Below, piece by piece: positions 1 through 8,381 of a DNA stretch of 28,505 nt. The DNA comes from a virus. The DNA is taken from the IMG/VR virus record IMGVR_UViG_3300025030_000353, positions 1 to 28,505 of that record. The stretch is one strand, 5' to 3'. The notes under the pieces were generated by a model. It ran no database searches, had not been told where the DNA came from, and saw nothing but the letters and a program-made list of their open reading frames with translations. Made by a program: the position numbers and the translations under genes. Numbering within the stretch: position 1 is the first letter of the stretch; each line of letters starts with the position of its first letter.

Positions 1-1345
1 CAAGTACGAGGCGGGCCGGGGCCCATACCGTTTCCTTCTGGCTCTTGGATGTGACCGCAATCGGATTCAGTGCGTTCGGGACTTGTGAAAAACTACTCCA
101 TGGCCCCTGGTTACGAAACACATACTCCCCGAATGTTACCACGCCGTGCTCTGCGTCGATCGTGAATGAAACGCGGCAGTAGATCTTCTTGAACGGATCG
201 GGGTCCACCTTCTCCGTGGCGTTGACGGTCTTCTTCTGGTAATCGTGGACAAATTCGCCGTACACATAGGCGGGGGCACGCTTCTTGACGCCGGCCGGGT
301 CGACAAACGTACCAACCCCGGAATCCTGGATCTCAAGGTCATCGAAATTCGTGATCTTGCCCCACCCCGGTACGTCGATCGGCAGCTTGACACGGTATAC
401 TCTTGCAACTTCCTGCTGCAAAAGTTTCTGCGTGGCTTCTCCAAATTCGGACCCCGTGGCTTCATGGTGCGAGTTCCAGCGAAAGGCAGGGCACTCGGTA
501 GGAAACCGATCGAGCACGAGTTGCGGGAGTGAACGATAGCGCCGGTAACTTTTCGGCTGCCATTCCTTTTTGGGCTTCCCCTTGTTCTCTTCCTTGTTCG
601 GGTCTTTTACGGCATCCGGATCGTCCCCGAGCACCTCCGTACCGATCACGGCTTCTAGCGGCAAGTGGACTTCAATTAGTGTCTCACCTAACTGGACTCC
701 AACCTGATCCGGCAACTCTGCGGTATCGAACCCCGCATGGAACTCCATCACGTCCATTCGCGGCAAGTCAGCCCCGACGCCCGCCCGGCGAATCGCAAAC
801 GTATCAGCGGCTTGTGGAACGATCCGACAACCGAACTGATCGCAGAGGGCCTGCAATGCTTGTGCGGGGACTGCCCCGTCCCATAGGACCTCCGGCCGCG
901 TATCGTTCGGAAGATCACCTACATCGTACCGCCCCTCGCCCATCGCATCAAAGCAGAGGGCGGCCAACTCCTGGGGCGTCTTCTCGGTATTCCGTTCACC
1001 GTTGGAACCGTCCTTGACCGATCCGTCCGGATTCCGCACGTTGTAGCGGCCGTGAATCACGCCGTAACGCCAGCGCCATCGGCGGTCTAGGATCGTTACC
1101 CGCCAGATCGGCCCTTCACTGGTCCATTCCGGGTCGATCTTGTCCATGCGGCAGGACGAGAACTTGACGGCCGTATTCCCCTGGACCCACTCCAGTTGCC
1201 CGAACCCGGCGAAGTCGGGCCCTTGCGGCGGAATGACCAGTACGCAGACGCTAGGGCTGATCCCGTGCCCAACGGTGTGCATGGCCGAATAGTAGCCGGT
1301 CTTTAGACCGGGCCAACGGATTTCGCAAACGGGTAGATCGGACAT
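1..1345 (-). CDS. Tail tip / baseplate hub-like protein (3' end beyond window)
   Basis: This frame is open from an ATG at 1345 to the left edge with no stop, giving at least 448 residues; the C-terminus lies outside the window. It begins MSDLPVCEIRWPG. Residues about 155-180 read VPAQALQALCDQFGCRI followed by a short beta-rich stretch. That pattern (L-x2-LC-x3-GC) is common in phage hub or late-control-D type proteins, where it marks a domain that reads a short generic beta hairpin. A Lys/Glu-rich linker follows at about residues 235-260. The gene starts 4 nt after the stop of the large repeat-containing tail protein and is the last tail gene in the transcript, which fits a tip or hub component. 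The reading frame is solid; the hub assignment is inference from weak pattern similarity. A tail fibre connector is the main alternative. Confidence 0.6.
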   Translation of the reverse strand, partial: MSDLPVCEIRWPGLKTGYYSAMHTVGHGISPSVCVLVIPPQGPDFAGFGQLEWVQGNTAVKFSSCRMDKIDPEWTSEGPIWRVTILDRRWRWRYGVIHGRYNVRNPDGSVKDGSNGERNTEKTPQELAALCFDAMGEGRYDVGDLPNDTRPEVLWDGAVPAQALQALCDQFGCRIVPQAADTFAIRRAGVGADLPRMDVMEFHAGFDTAELPDQVGVQLGETLIEVHLPLEAVIGTEVLGDDPDAVKDPNKEENKGKPKKEWQPKSYRRYRSLPQLVLDRFPTECPAFRWNSHHEATGSEFGEATQKLLQQEVARVYRVKLPIDVPGWGKITNFDDLEIQDSGVGTFVDPAGVKKRAPAYVYGEFVHDYQKKTVNATEKVDPDPFKKIYCRVSFTIDAEHGVVTFGEYVFRNQGPWSSFSQVPNALNPIAVTSKSQKETVWAPARLVL

Positions 1346-1349
1346 CGCG

Positions 1350-4223
1350 TCAGCTCCGTTGGACGCCGATGTTTGCCCCGAGCTTCAGCTTGCCAAGATC
1401 GGCCGGCTTGTACGCGATTGCGTTCGTGAACGTGGTCCGCTTGCTCTCATCCTTGAACTCTTCCAGATCGTAGATCGTGGTATTCGTGCCGGTAATCGAC
1501 GCTTCGCCCGACGAAAAATCCACAGTCCCACCATACTGATTGATCGCCGTGTAGCCACCATCCGAAGCATAGTTGAGCCGGCCCGCGTATTGCGTGATCG
1601 TGCCCGCCGTCCCATCGCGGAACTCAGTCAACCCCTCTACCTGAGTCAATGTCGTGAAGCCCACCCACAAGTCCAGCGTGCCGCCCGTCTTGTTAACGGT
1701 GGTAAGCGTTGTGCCCGTGCCGATGAATACGCTTGCATCGCGGGCCTGGTCGTCGATCCAGCCCATCGTGAGTGTCGCTACAGTCGCCGACTCATCGGCG
1801 TAGAACGCCACGCCCATCGATCCCCTTTGTACGTCGGCCACGTTGCTCGCATGAGTTCCCTTCCACAGCACGGCCGGTACGTCGGTCTCGGCTGGGGTGC
1901 CAGTCCCGAAAACGTAGAGGGCGGTCTGTGCGGTCCCGGTATTGAGTTTGATCCGGCCCGAGCCGTCACCATTGCCCTGCCCGATTTCGATAGTGATCGT
2001 CTGGGCATCCGCGGTGTTGCCAAGCGTCAAGTAAGCGGGCCGGTATTCATAGTAATCATCTTCGCGTGCCAGCCCGATCTTGCCGCTGTAGTTGGTCTTG
2101 ATCCGCACGATGGCCGGAGTAATGAGCGTCTGGACCAGGCCGTAGAGGCAGTCGATAGCCGTCGACTCGAACACGATGGTATCGGCATCGACCGGCAGCA
2201 CGCCCGTGCTCCAGTTGTCTACATCATCCCAATAGTTCGGCCCGGTGGGGGCCGTGACGATCAGGAGCGTGTGGTCCGTGGTGCCATCTGCCGGAGGCGT
2301 GCCTTCGATGGCATCGGCCGAAAGCGTGATCGTGGTAGCATCACGGGCCGACACGGCGGCCATGTAGGCGGCCCCGCCGATGGTGCTGTCGAGAAACACC
2401 TGCGCCCGATCCCCAACCGCAATGCCTTCACTAGTCGGAACGACGGCGTTGCCCGGCGTGAATACCCGCGTGGCTTGCACCCACGTCCCGCCTGTGTATT
2501 TTCGAGTCGTCGCCCGCCGAATCTGTTGCGTCTGCGTGCCCGCGATCGTCAGGCCGTAGCCACTGCCGGTCATCAAGGCCACGTCGGTGGCGGCTAGAGT
2601 GCCTCCGAACGTCGCTGTCCAGTTAGGAGCCGTTCCCGTCACTGCCACTTGTCCAGCCCCGATACTAGTCAGTGCTTCTAGGGCGGTATCCAGTGTTGCC
2701 GCTGAGGCATCGTAGGCAATCGCTGTTGTGGTATACCCACCGAAGGAAATAGTGAATGTGCCAGCGCTTGGATTGTTTGGCAGGCTGATCGACTGGACCT
2801 CGTTGACTGCCGCAACTGCTGCCGTGGTAGTTGTCACCAGTACCGAGCCGCCGGTAAGTCCCGCCGCATTGGCGGTCATTTGCTCCAAGTCCATTCCCGC
2901 CAGGGCACCGCTAAACGTCACAGTGAATGCCTGAGACACAGCCGTCGCAGTACTGGCAGCAACCGTTGCCTCACCAACCCCGATATTGCTCAGAGCCTCT
3001 AAGGCAGTCTGGATGTTCGTAGCGAGCGTAGCCGCTGTCGCCGAATAAGTGATGGCCCCGGTGGTCTGCCCCTGAAACGTAAGGGTGAAGTTGCCGCCCG
3101 TGGCTGTGTAGACAACAATCCTTTGGACCTCGTTTACAGCAGCCCCACCACCCTCTTGAACCACGGTAGCGGTATCAACCAGCGCATCTGATGTCGCCCC
3201 CCAAGTACCATCGTATACGTAGTAAACCTGGACGCCGCCCGTCGCGATGTTCACTCCGCCGCAACTGCCAGTAAACTCTACCCTGAATCCGACGTAACCG
3301 CTTGCGGCCGTCGCGCTGGATACAACCGCGTTTCCGGCCCCAAGGGCAGAATTCACCAATCCTTGAACTTCAGAGACCGACGACGCCGGATAGAAGCCGC
3401 CGGTATAACACGCGGTCGCGCTGGCGTTGTACAGCAACATGCGGTATGGCCCGGCGCCGGCAGTCGGGAGAAAGAAATCCTGGATTTCGTTGGTAAGCGA
3501 TCCGCCGCCTTGCGTCGTCGTGCTGATCGTTACCGACCCCGCCCCGGTCAAATTCGTCCCGTTGCCGGTAATTAGCGGAACATTCGTGGCCGCCAAGGCA
3601 CCCGTGAACTCGACAACCCACGCCCCTGCCGAGCCTGTTGTAGTTCCGTTTCCGGCCCCAACACTCGACAGAGCCTCAAAGGCCAACTCAAACGTAGCTG
3701 CGTTGGCATTATAGGCAATTGCCGCTGTCGTTTGGCCAGCGTAGGTCAGCGTAAACGTGCCACCCGTCGCCGCGGTCCCGAAGCTGACTGATTGCTTTTC
3801 GTTGACTCCCGCAACGCCCTTCATCACTTCGATGATGAGAACTTCCGGGACCGACGACGTGCTGGTCGACCCGGTGATCGTGACCGGCTTGCCGTCGCTC
3901 GGGCCGGTCAACACCAGCGTGGTGCCGTCTTCGGTTGCCGGCGTGATGCTGGTGCCTCCCGTGTCCAAGAACCCCATCGTCGCCGCAACCTCATTCCACT
4001 CGGCAATATCCGTCGCAGCGATCTTCTCGGAGAATAGTTGCACGATCCCGGCGGCCGTGATGTCAGTGGCCGTCCCCGATGCGTCCTGCTCCCCGGCCTT
4101 GGCCGTGATATCCTTGCCATTGATCGTGAGCGTGAATTTCGAGTTGCTATCCACGCTGGCGGGCGTGTACCACCATACGTCGGGCCGGGGCTGGGCGTTT
4201 CCGATCCACAATTTCGTTGCCAC
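1350..4223 (-). CDS. Large tail fibre-like protein with four ~100-aa NEVQ repeats
   Basis: 957 residues, starting MATKLWIGNAQ. The first ~125 residues look like a small beta domain (FTLTINGKDI ... TATDI ... EWNEVAAT ... DGKPVTITG). Four related repeats of about 90-105 residues follow, at roughly 140-240, 245-335, 363-468 and 473-565. Their signature is NE-[VKI]-Q, then GGTFTLTF.GQTTAAIAY, then A-x-T-[LF]-x2-ALEALS-[NS]-IG.G, then a GALA-x2-[DN]-[VL] beta hairpin and an LTGG..TTTT tail; the second copy is degenerate. Residues ~570-957 are Thr/Gly-rich, with a YWDDVDNWSTGVLP.D.D motif and short regular beta strands, suggesting a beta-helix or adhesin-like C-terminus. Repeats of this style are known in phage tail proteins and planctomycete surface proteins. 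Placement between the tail tip genes supports a tail fibre or decorated tail role. Host-receptor binding is inference. Confidence 0.75.
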   Translation of the reverse strand: MATKLWIGNAQPRPDVWWYTPASVDSNSKFTLTINGKDITAKAGEQDASGTATDITAAGIVQLFSEKIAATDIAEWNEVAATMGFLDTGGTSITPATEDGTTLVLTGPSDGKPVTITGSTSTSSVPEVLIIEVMKGVAGVNEKQSVSFGTAATGGTFTLTYAGQTTAAIAYNANAATFELAFEALSSVGAGNGTTTGSAGAWVVEFTGALAATNVPLITGNGTNLTGAGSVTISTTTQGGGSLTNEIQDFFLPTAGAGPYRMLLYNASATACYTGGFYPASSVSEVQGLVNSALGAGNAVVSSATAASGYVGFRVEFTGSCGGVNIATGGVQVYYVYDGTWGATSDALVDTATVVQEGGGAAVNEVQRIVVYTATGGNFTLTFQGQTTGAITYSATAATLATNIQTALEALSNIGVGEATVAASTATAVSQAFTVTFSGALAGMDLEQMTANAAGLTGGSVLVTTTTAAVAAVNEVQSISLPNNPSAGTFTISFGGYTTTAIAYDASAATLDTALEALTSIGAGQVAVTGTAPNWTATFGGTLAATDVALMTGSGYGLTIAGTQTQQIRRATTRKYTGGTWVQATRVFTPGNAVVPTSEGIAVGDRAQVFLDSTIGGAAYMAAVSARDATTITLSADAIEGTPPADGTTDHTLLIVTAPTGPNYWDDVDNWSTGVLPVDADTIVFESTAIDCLYGLVQTLITPAIVRIKTNYSGKIGLAREDDYYEYRPAYLTLGNTADAQTITIEIGQGNGDGSGRIKLNTGTAQTALYVFGTGTPAETDVPAVLWKGTHASNVADVQRGSMGVAFYADESATVATLTMGWIDDQARDASVFIGTGTTLTTVNKTGGTLDLWVGFTTLTQVEGLTEFRDGTAGTITQYAGRLNYASDGGYTAINQYGGTVDFSSGEASITGTNTTIYDLEEFKDESKRTTFTNAIAYKPADLGKLKLGANIGVQRS

Positions 4224-4243
4224 GATATTGACTCCTGGTTAGG

Positions 4244-4957
4244 CTAAGGTCTTCGGACGCCGGGGCGGGCCGCAAAGAAGAACGTGTAACTCCATGTCGT
4301 TTCGCGCAGTCTGGCAGGTCCCGGTTGGTCCGCATACTCGACGACCATAGACGGCCCATGTAGCGGCGGCTGGCTTGACCAGAGCGGTGACGCGGCCGGC
4401 GGGTAGTATCCGTTGCACCCAATCGCTCGCCCTGCCTGGTGGACCACGACTGGGCTCCGTAGCGTTTTGTCGGCACTGATCGGCATTCCGGTGATCGGTG
4501 TAAGCAGCCCCCAGTCTTTTCCGCCGTTGCCTTGGTAACTGATCTTTTCCGTCATGCTCACCAAGTCTCGATCGGCAGGCTCCTCCTCCCATTCCAGAGA
4601 CAGGGTGTAATTTCGCCAGCCGGCATATTCGACCCCCCTGCTCTCGGGGAATTGCGGAGGGCGGACAACACGAATACCACTGATCGTGTCGGCGTTTTGC
4701 ACGATGTGGGCTGTCTTCGTCCCGCCGACGAAGTACCAGCCCATATTCTGGCCGTTGCGAGAGTAGGCGCTCCGCAAAGCGGCAATCGCAGCAGTGATCT
4801 TCGCCGAGGTGGACTTGATGATCGTTCCCATCACGTCCCAACGGCACTGCGTGTACAGCGGCTTCTTGTCGTCGGAGTAGACTATTTCCTTGCTCTCGAC
4901 AAACGAGCACTCGCCCGCCTCGTGTTGATGGGAGCCGTACTGGAAATAGATGCTCAT
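4244..4957 (-). CDS. Conserved-looking tail protein of unknown function
   Basis: 237 residues, starting MSIYFQYGSHQHEAGECSF. It has mixed alpha/beta composition with many aromatic residues: YSRNGQNMGWYFVGG near residue 70 and WRNYTLSLEWEEEP near residue 115. No membrane segment or catalytic motif is visible. It sits between the tape measure and the large repeat fibre protein, where distal-tail and tail-tip subunits are usually encoded, so a tail-tip structural role is the likeliest reading. The ATG at 4957 has no strong ribosome binding site. The plus-strand gene beginning at 5015 and its probable promoter lie immediately upstream, partly inside this gene's 5' end. A second minus-strand frame covers much of the same interval but gives an Arg/Cys/Pro-rich product and was rejected. 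I do not recognise the family. Confidence 0.65.
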   Translation of the reverse strand: MSIYFQYGSHQHEAGECSFVESKEIVYSDDKKPLYTQCRWDVMGTIIKSTSAKITAAIAALRSAYSRNGQNMGWYFVGGTKTAHIVQNADTISGIRVVRPPQFPESRGVEYAGWRNYTLSLEWEEEPADRDLVSMTEKISYQGNGGKDWGLLTPITGMPISADKTLRSPVVVHQAGRAIGCNGYYPPAASPLWSSQPPLHGPSMVVEYADQPGPARLRETTWSYTFFFAARPGVRRP

Positions 4958-4970
4958 GGGATGCTACAAT
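4941..4970 (+). promoter_or_regulatory. Possible promoter for the plus-strand moron-like gene
   Basis: TGGAAA (4941-4946) and TACAAT (4965-4970) are separated by 18 nt and point towards the gene at 5015. They match the sigma-70 consensus at 4/6 and 5/6 positions. The gene is opposite to its neighbours, so it needs its own promoter. Planctomycete promoter consensus may differ, and this is a pattern match only. Confidence 0.35.
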
Positions 4971-5014
4971 AAACTGAGTTCAACCACGAATAGCCTTTAG
5001 AAAGGGAAACCACC

Positions 5015-5422
5015 ATGGACACCGAACGACGAATCGAGGCGTTGGAACGGCGTTGCCGGCGATTGACGGCGGCACTCTTGGGGATCGGGCTGGTAGCGGG
5101 GCTGGCCGTTTGCGTGGCAGCGGCTCCATCCGAACGGGATGTCGAGGTGCGGAAGCTGACTTGCCGGGAGTTGGCGGTAATGGACGAGCAAGGACGGCCG
5201 GTTATTCGTGCAACAGTCGACAAATTCGGCGGGAGGATCTCGATGATTGACGCTGAAACGAAAGGACAAGTCATACTGGGCCCGCGACAGATAACGTTTC
5301 TGGCCAAGGAACCTTACGTTTTGGCGCGAATCGGTGCCGAGGCCCAGTCTGGTGATGGCTTTGTCTTCGTCCAGAGCCAAGACCAGCGGCATATCAATAG
5401 CCTGCTTCCCCAAGCTCGATAG
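5015..5422 (+). CDS. Small membrane-anchored protein, moron-like, on opposite strand to the tail operon
   Basis: 135 residues. Residues 1-20 are a charged amphipathic segment (MDTERRIEALERRCRRLTAA), followed by a single hydrophobic segment at about 21-37 (ALLGIGLVAGLAVCVAA). The C-terminal part contains MDEQGRPVIRATVD and IDAETKGQVILG, two copies of a short 'D-x2-G-[RQ]-[PV]-x-[IL]' motif. Proteins with this layout (short coiled coil, one membrane span, 'D..GRPR..L' repeats outside) are familiar from planctomycete genomes; their role is unknown to me. AAAGGG lies 8 nt before the ATG and a promoter-like pair lies upstream. It is squeezed between two minus-strand tail genes, ending 2 nt before the tape-measure stop on the other strand. 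A self-contained plus-strand unit in a late operon is the definition of a moron. A function in lysogeny or host-surface change is inference. Confidence 0.72.
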   Translation: MDTERRIEALERRCRRLTAALLGIGLVAGLAVCVAAAPSERDVEVRKLTCRELAVMDEQGRPVIRATVDKFGGRISMIDAETKGQVILGPRQITFLAKEPYVLARIGAEAQSGDGFVFVQSQDQRHINSLLPQAR

Positions 5423-5424
5423 CA

Positions 5425-7554
5425 TTACTTCGTTGCCTTTCCGAGTTCCATAATCCGCTGCTGTTCAAACTTCTGTTGAATCATCCGCTCCATCAGGCTT
5501 CGCCCTGCGGTGATTTCCCGTGCGACGACCTCCTGGACGCGAGGCAGGAGGGCATCGTTGTACTTTGCAATCGCTGCCACGATGACCCGCTCCTCATCAT
5601 TGGCGTTGGCTTCGATTTTGACGATGAGGTCCTGCTGGACCCGCATGATATTCTGAAAGTAATCGGCTCTGCGTTCATTCTGGTCCGCCATGCGTCCGGC
5701 AGATTCTGCTCGCTCATGCAATGGCGCAAACATCGTTTCCGGAGCAATCTCGCCACCGCGCTGTTCTTGACGTTTCTTCAGCCGCTCTTTATGGATCGAG
5801 GTGCCGAACTCCGCCACTGACATCTCTTGCTCGGGCGTTAAGGCCCGGCCGGACTCGAATGCCGCGATATTCGTTACATGCTGCTGTGCCTCGCCAGGCA
5901 GCAGAGCACCTAACCGTTGCTTGATAGTCCGCTCTTCATCCCATGTAGCTTGCCGTTGGCCTCGATACGTCTTCGCCCGGGCCTCCGACGCCTCCATGGC
6001 CCCGCGAGCCGATTCCATATTTGCACGGGCTAAGGTCTTTTCGGAATCAGCCAGGGACCGAACGGCTTCGCTTTCAGCTTCACGAAGGCGGATATTTTCC
6101 TTGGCAGCCGCGATCTGATTGGCAAGAGCTTCGGTATACTGATTTAAGTTTCGCTGTGACGGGTCGGTCTTCTCAATAGCCGCAACTCTGGCTCCAGCCT
6201 CTCGCTCTCGTTGCTCCCACCCGCCGCGGCCGCGAAGGTTTAACCGAATTTCTTCAAGCCCCCTCCGGGCCCCGATAACCCCGGTCTCTTCATCGGTGCG
6301 AGTAACGCCGCGATCCTCCACGGCCCACCGTTTCCGCAACTGACCGCGGAAACGAGTTGCGATAGCCTGGTCTTCGGCCTCGCGCTGCTCGGCTCTTTCT
6401 GCAAATATCGGGGCGGTCTCCGTGGCTTCCTTCGCCCTCGCATTGATGATGTCCGTGCGAACCTTCCTGATTCGTGCTGTTCTTTCCGCTGCCTCCACAG
6501 CCCCGCCATAATCTCTGTCCATCCCGGTGTCAGACATCCGAGCCCCGCCCCATCGAAAGGCACGGTATTGCAGCGACCCGAGCCCCGCCCCAGCTCGCGC
6601 AAGCCATGATTCAGGAGCGGTGCCTTTCTCCGGATTTAACCGGCGATATTCGTTATGCCCAAGGTAGGCTGCCCCGCCAAATCCCGCCGCAAAGGCCGCC
6701 ACCGGCGCAGCCTTGATTCCAATTCCCAGCAACCTAGTCCCCAAACTGAGCCCAGCCCCGCCGGCAACGGCTCCAACACCTGCCCCCGCCGCTACCCGCG
6801 TACCAGCACCTACCACTGCCGCCCGTCCTGAAATTACCTCAGCCGCCGCCAAGGCCAGTTGCGCCGCCGCCGCGCCCTTGACGGCTATCTGATACGCCTC
6901 ATACGCCTTGCTCGCACCTTGCACGAAATTGATAAGGCCCTTCGTCGTCTGGGCTACGGCCTCAAACGTGGCCAGCGTCTTCAACATCTTCTGCGCATCG
7001 TCTTCGTTGGCCGCCGACAAGAGCACAACACCGCGAGCAAGCTGCGTCACGCCCTCGAACACCATCTTGCCGCTTTCGACGGCCATCCTATTGGCGGCCT
7101 TGACCCGGCCCTGGGCCGATTCGTAGTCACGGGCAGCCTTCTCGACAGTACGTTGCGCGGCGGTTGCTGATTGCTTCTCGTCTCGCTCGCGATCTGATAT
7201 GGCTTTTGCCCTGGCCCGAAATTGCTTGGCGTCTTGCTGATTGATCGCCTTCCATTTCTGGTCCTCGATCCGTACAGCCTCGCGGGCAGCCTTCTCGGCC
7301 TCCCGGTTCGCTGCTGCACCTCCGCCCCCGCGGCCGGCAACGGCTCCAACGCCCGCCCCGCCCACTCCCCCAGCCGTCCGAGCCCCTTCGCCGGCCAGCG
7401 TCTTGAGGTTGCTCTGCGCCCCCTGGACGGCTTTCTTCCACGCCTGTTCCATCTTCAGCGCAGCCGCAGCCATCTTGTCGGCGGCTTGGATCACCGATTG
7501 ATCCGCCTCCGCAGTATACCGGATAGTCAGATTGCGGGTTGCTTCACCGGCCAC
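5425..7554 (-). CDS. Tape measure protein
   Basis: About 709 residues from the GTG at 7554; a TTG at 7566 would add four residues. I chose the GTG because GAGG sits 6 nt upstream. The protein is overwhelmingly Ala/Glu/Arg/Lys-rich and predicted helical, with long heptad-like stretches at about 1-180 and 370-700. A Gly/Ala-rich hydrophobic block lies at about 245-305 (VVGAGTRVAAGAGVGAVAGG and following), as often seen in tape measures that insert in the host membrane. In siphoviruses this protein sets tail length and is found directly after the two overlapping chaperone frames, exactly as here; its start overlaps the second chaperone frame by 11 nt. At about 700 residues it implies a fairly short tail. 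No muralytic domain is obvious. Assignment rests on composition, length and position. Confidence 0.85.
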   Translation of the reverse strand: MAGEATRNLTIRYTAEADQSVIQAADKMAAAALKMEQAWKKAVQGAQSNLKTLAGEGARTAGGVGGAGVGAVAGRGGGGAAANREAEKAAREAVRIEDQKWKAINQQDAKQFRARAKAISDRERDEKQSATAAQRTVEKAARDYESAQGRVKAANRMAVESGKMVFEGVTQLARGVVLLSAANEDDAQKMLKTLATFEAVAQTTKGLINFVQGASKAYEAYQIAVKGAAAAQLALAAAEVISGRAAVVGAGTRVAAGAGVGAVAGGAGLSLGTRLLGIGIKAAPVAAFAAGFGGAAYLGHNEYRRLNPEKGTAPESWLARAGAGLGSLQYRAFRWGGARMSDTGMDRDYGGAVEAAERTARIRKVRTDIINARAKEATETAPIFAERAEQREAEDQAIATRFRGQLRKRWAVEDRGVTRTDEETGVIGARRGLEEIRLNLRGRGGWEQREREAGARVAAIEKTDPSQRNLNQYTEALANQIAAAKENIRLREAESEAVRSLADSEKTLARANMESARGAMEASEARAKTYRGQRQATWDEERTIKQRLGALLPGEAQQHVTNIAAFESGRALTPEQEMSVAEFGTSIHKERLKKRQEQRGGEIAPETMFAPLHERAESAGRMADQNERRADYFQNIMRVQQDLIVKIEANANDEERVIVAAIAKYNDALLPRVQEVVAREITAGRSLMERMIQQKFEQQRIMELGKATK

Positions 7555-7951
7555 GTGGTGCCTCAATAACCCGAAAACCGGGCATGGTAGCCGTCAACTG
7601 TGATAACGCCAACCGATGCCACTCTAGTGTCTCGTGAATAATCCCGAAGTTTCGTCGTGTTAGTCGATCAATGACTTGCCCACCGCACGCCTGTTGCTCC
7701 CAATACCGCTCGATAGTTGTCCAATTCCGCCGACTGATCGTCCGCAGCTTCCCTGCCTCCGGCCCCCGAGTGGCTTCCGGCTCATCGGCCACCTTGGGGC
7801 ACCCGCGACAAGGCGGCGGCTTGGACCGACGAAAACTCTGCCCGTTTCGCACGACCCGCCGCCCATGCTCGTATTCCCAAACACGGCAATCCTCGCAATT
7901 GACAAACGCGACCTCGGGATGAGCCAAGATCAGCCGGAGGCCGCTGCGGAG
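7544..7951 (-). CDS. Tail assembly chaperone, second (T-like) half read by -1 frameshift
   Basis: This frame is open from the slippery site at 7951 to the stop at 7544 (135 codons). It lies in the -1 frame relative to the upstream chaperone, so a shift there gives a fusion of about 277 residues. It can also be read as a separate 127-residue ORF from a TTG at 7927 (MAHPEVAFVNCEDC), but that start has no ribosome binding site. The product has two Cys pairs, CEDC and CRGC, about 31 residues apart from first to last Cys, suggesting a bound metal, and a helical C-terminus (ETLEWHRLALSQL). Position between a G-like chaperone and the tape measure matches the lambda G/GT arrangement. The Cys pairs are not a feature I know from classical T segments. 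The chaperone role is inference from position and frameshift; the open frame is seen directly. Confidence 0.75.
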   Translation of the reverse strand, partial: LRSGLRLILAHPEVAFVNCEDCRVWEYEHGRRVVRNGQSFRRSKPPPCRGCPKVADEPEATRGPEAGKLRTISRRNWTTIERYWEQQACGGQVIDRLTRRNFGIIHETLEWHRLALSQLTATMPGFRVIEAPRGR

Positions 7952-8376
7952 TTTTTTCCCGCTTCCAGTAGCCTCGCATCGCCCGGTGCCTGCCCGGCCG
8001 CCCGCTCGGTACGGTCCTGTTTCGCCTCAACCCGCTGAGCAGCGTCGGCTGGATCGGGGTCGTTGGGACGCCAGCCAAGCACCACGCCGATCATCGCCTG
8101 CAAGAGGTCCGGCTGTAGCCGGCGCAACGTATCCGAAGCGACCGGCCGTGGCAGCCCTTGCCGATCTCGCACCTCCCAACCGATGACCTTCGTCGTCAAG
8201 AGGTCAGTCACCTCTACAATGAAGGCCCGCCCCTGGTACCGCGTTACTTCCTCCCGCTCCTCGGGTAACGCCGGCCGGTAGCGGAACCGCAGAGCCGGGT
8301 GAATCCCCGGTCGCTCTGCAATGAACCCCGGATAATCGTACCCATCGTCGATCAGGTGGCAGGTCATGCTTGCCAT
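7930..8376 (-). CDS. Tail assembly chaperone, first (G-like) half
   Basis: 148 residues (MASMTCHLIDDG...). The middle contains PALPEEREEVTRYQG, VTDLLTTKVIGWEV and a helix ending QPDLLQAMIGVVLGWRPND. This mix of a small core and a charged Ala/Glu/Gln tail is typical of phage tail assembly chaperones, which bind the tape measure while the tube is built. AAGGA lies 10 nt before the ATG. Codons 140-142 (GGA AAA AAC) form part of a canonical -1 slippery run, after which the zero frame ends within seven codons. Two copies of the intergenic AGGACGCAA motif lie just upstream. It follows the major tail protein gene, as in lambdoid late operons. Family assignment is by context, not by a diagnostic residue. 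Confidence 0.75.
   Translation of the reverse strand: MASMTCHLIDDGYDYPGFIAERPGIHPALRFRYRPALPEEREEVTRYQGRAFIVEVTDLLTTKVIGWEVRDRQGLPRPVASDTLRRLQPDLLQAMIGVVLGWRPNDPDPADAAQRVEAKQDRTERAAGQAPGDARLLEAGKNSAAASG
7951..7960 (-). promoter_or_regulatory. Programmed -1 ribosomal frameshift site G GGA AAA AAC
   Basis: Minus-strand sequence GGGAAAAAAC, read in the zero frame as ..G GGA AAA AAC. It contains two overlapping X-XXY-YYZ heptamers, G-GGA-AAA and A-AAA-AAC; both are established -1 slippery types. Seven nt downstream, CGGCC-UCC-GGCUG can form a 5-bp stem, a plausible stimulator. The -1 frame is open through to the stop at 7544. Lambda G/GT and many other tail chaperone pairs use the same device. 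Confidence 0.85.
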
Positions 8377-8381
8377 AGTTC

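Noticed and set aside
1359-2597. A 412-codon plus-strand open frame antisense to the large tail protein
   Set aside because: Its product is Arg/Pro/His-rich without domains, has no ribosome binding site, and mirrors the codon bias of the opposite real gene, a usual shadow in GC-rich DNA.
4239-4910. A 223-codon minus-strand frame overlapping the tail gene at 4244-4957
   Set aside because: Arg/Cys/Pro-rich composition and no ribosome binding site; the 4244-4957 frame gives a balanced product.
7951-7960. The A-run as a sequencing error that splits one gene
   Set aside because: The gene order, the exact slippery register in the zero frame and the -1 direction fit the known tail chaperone frameshift better than an artefact, although an indel cannot be fully excluded.
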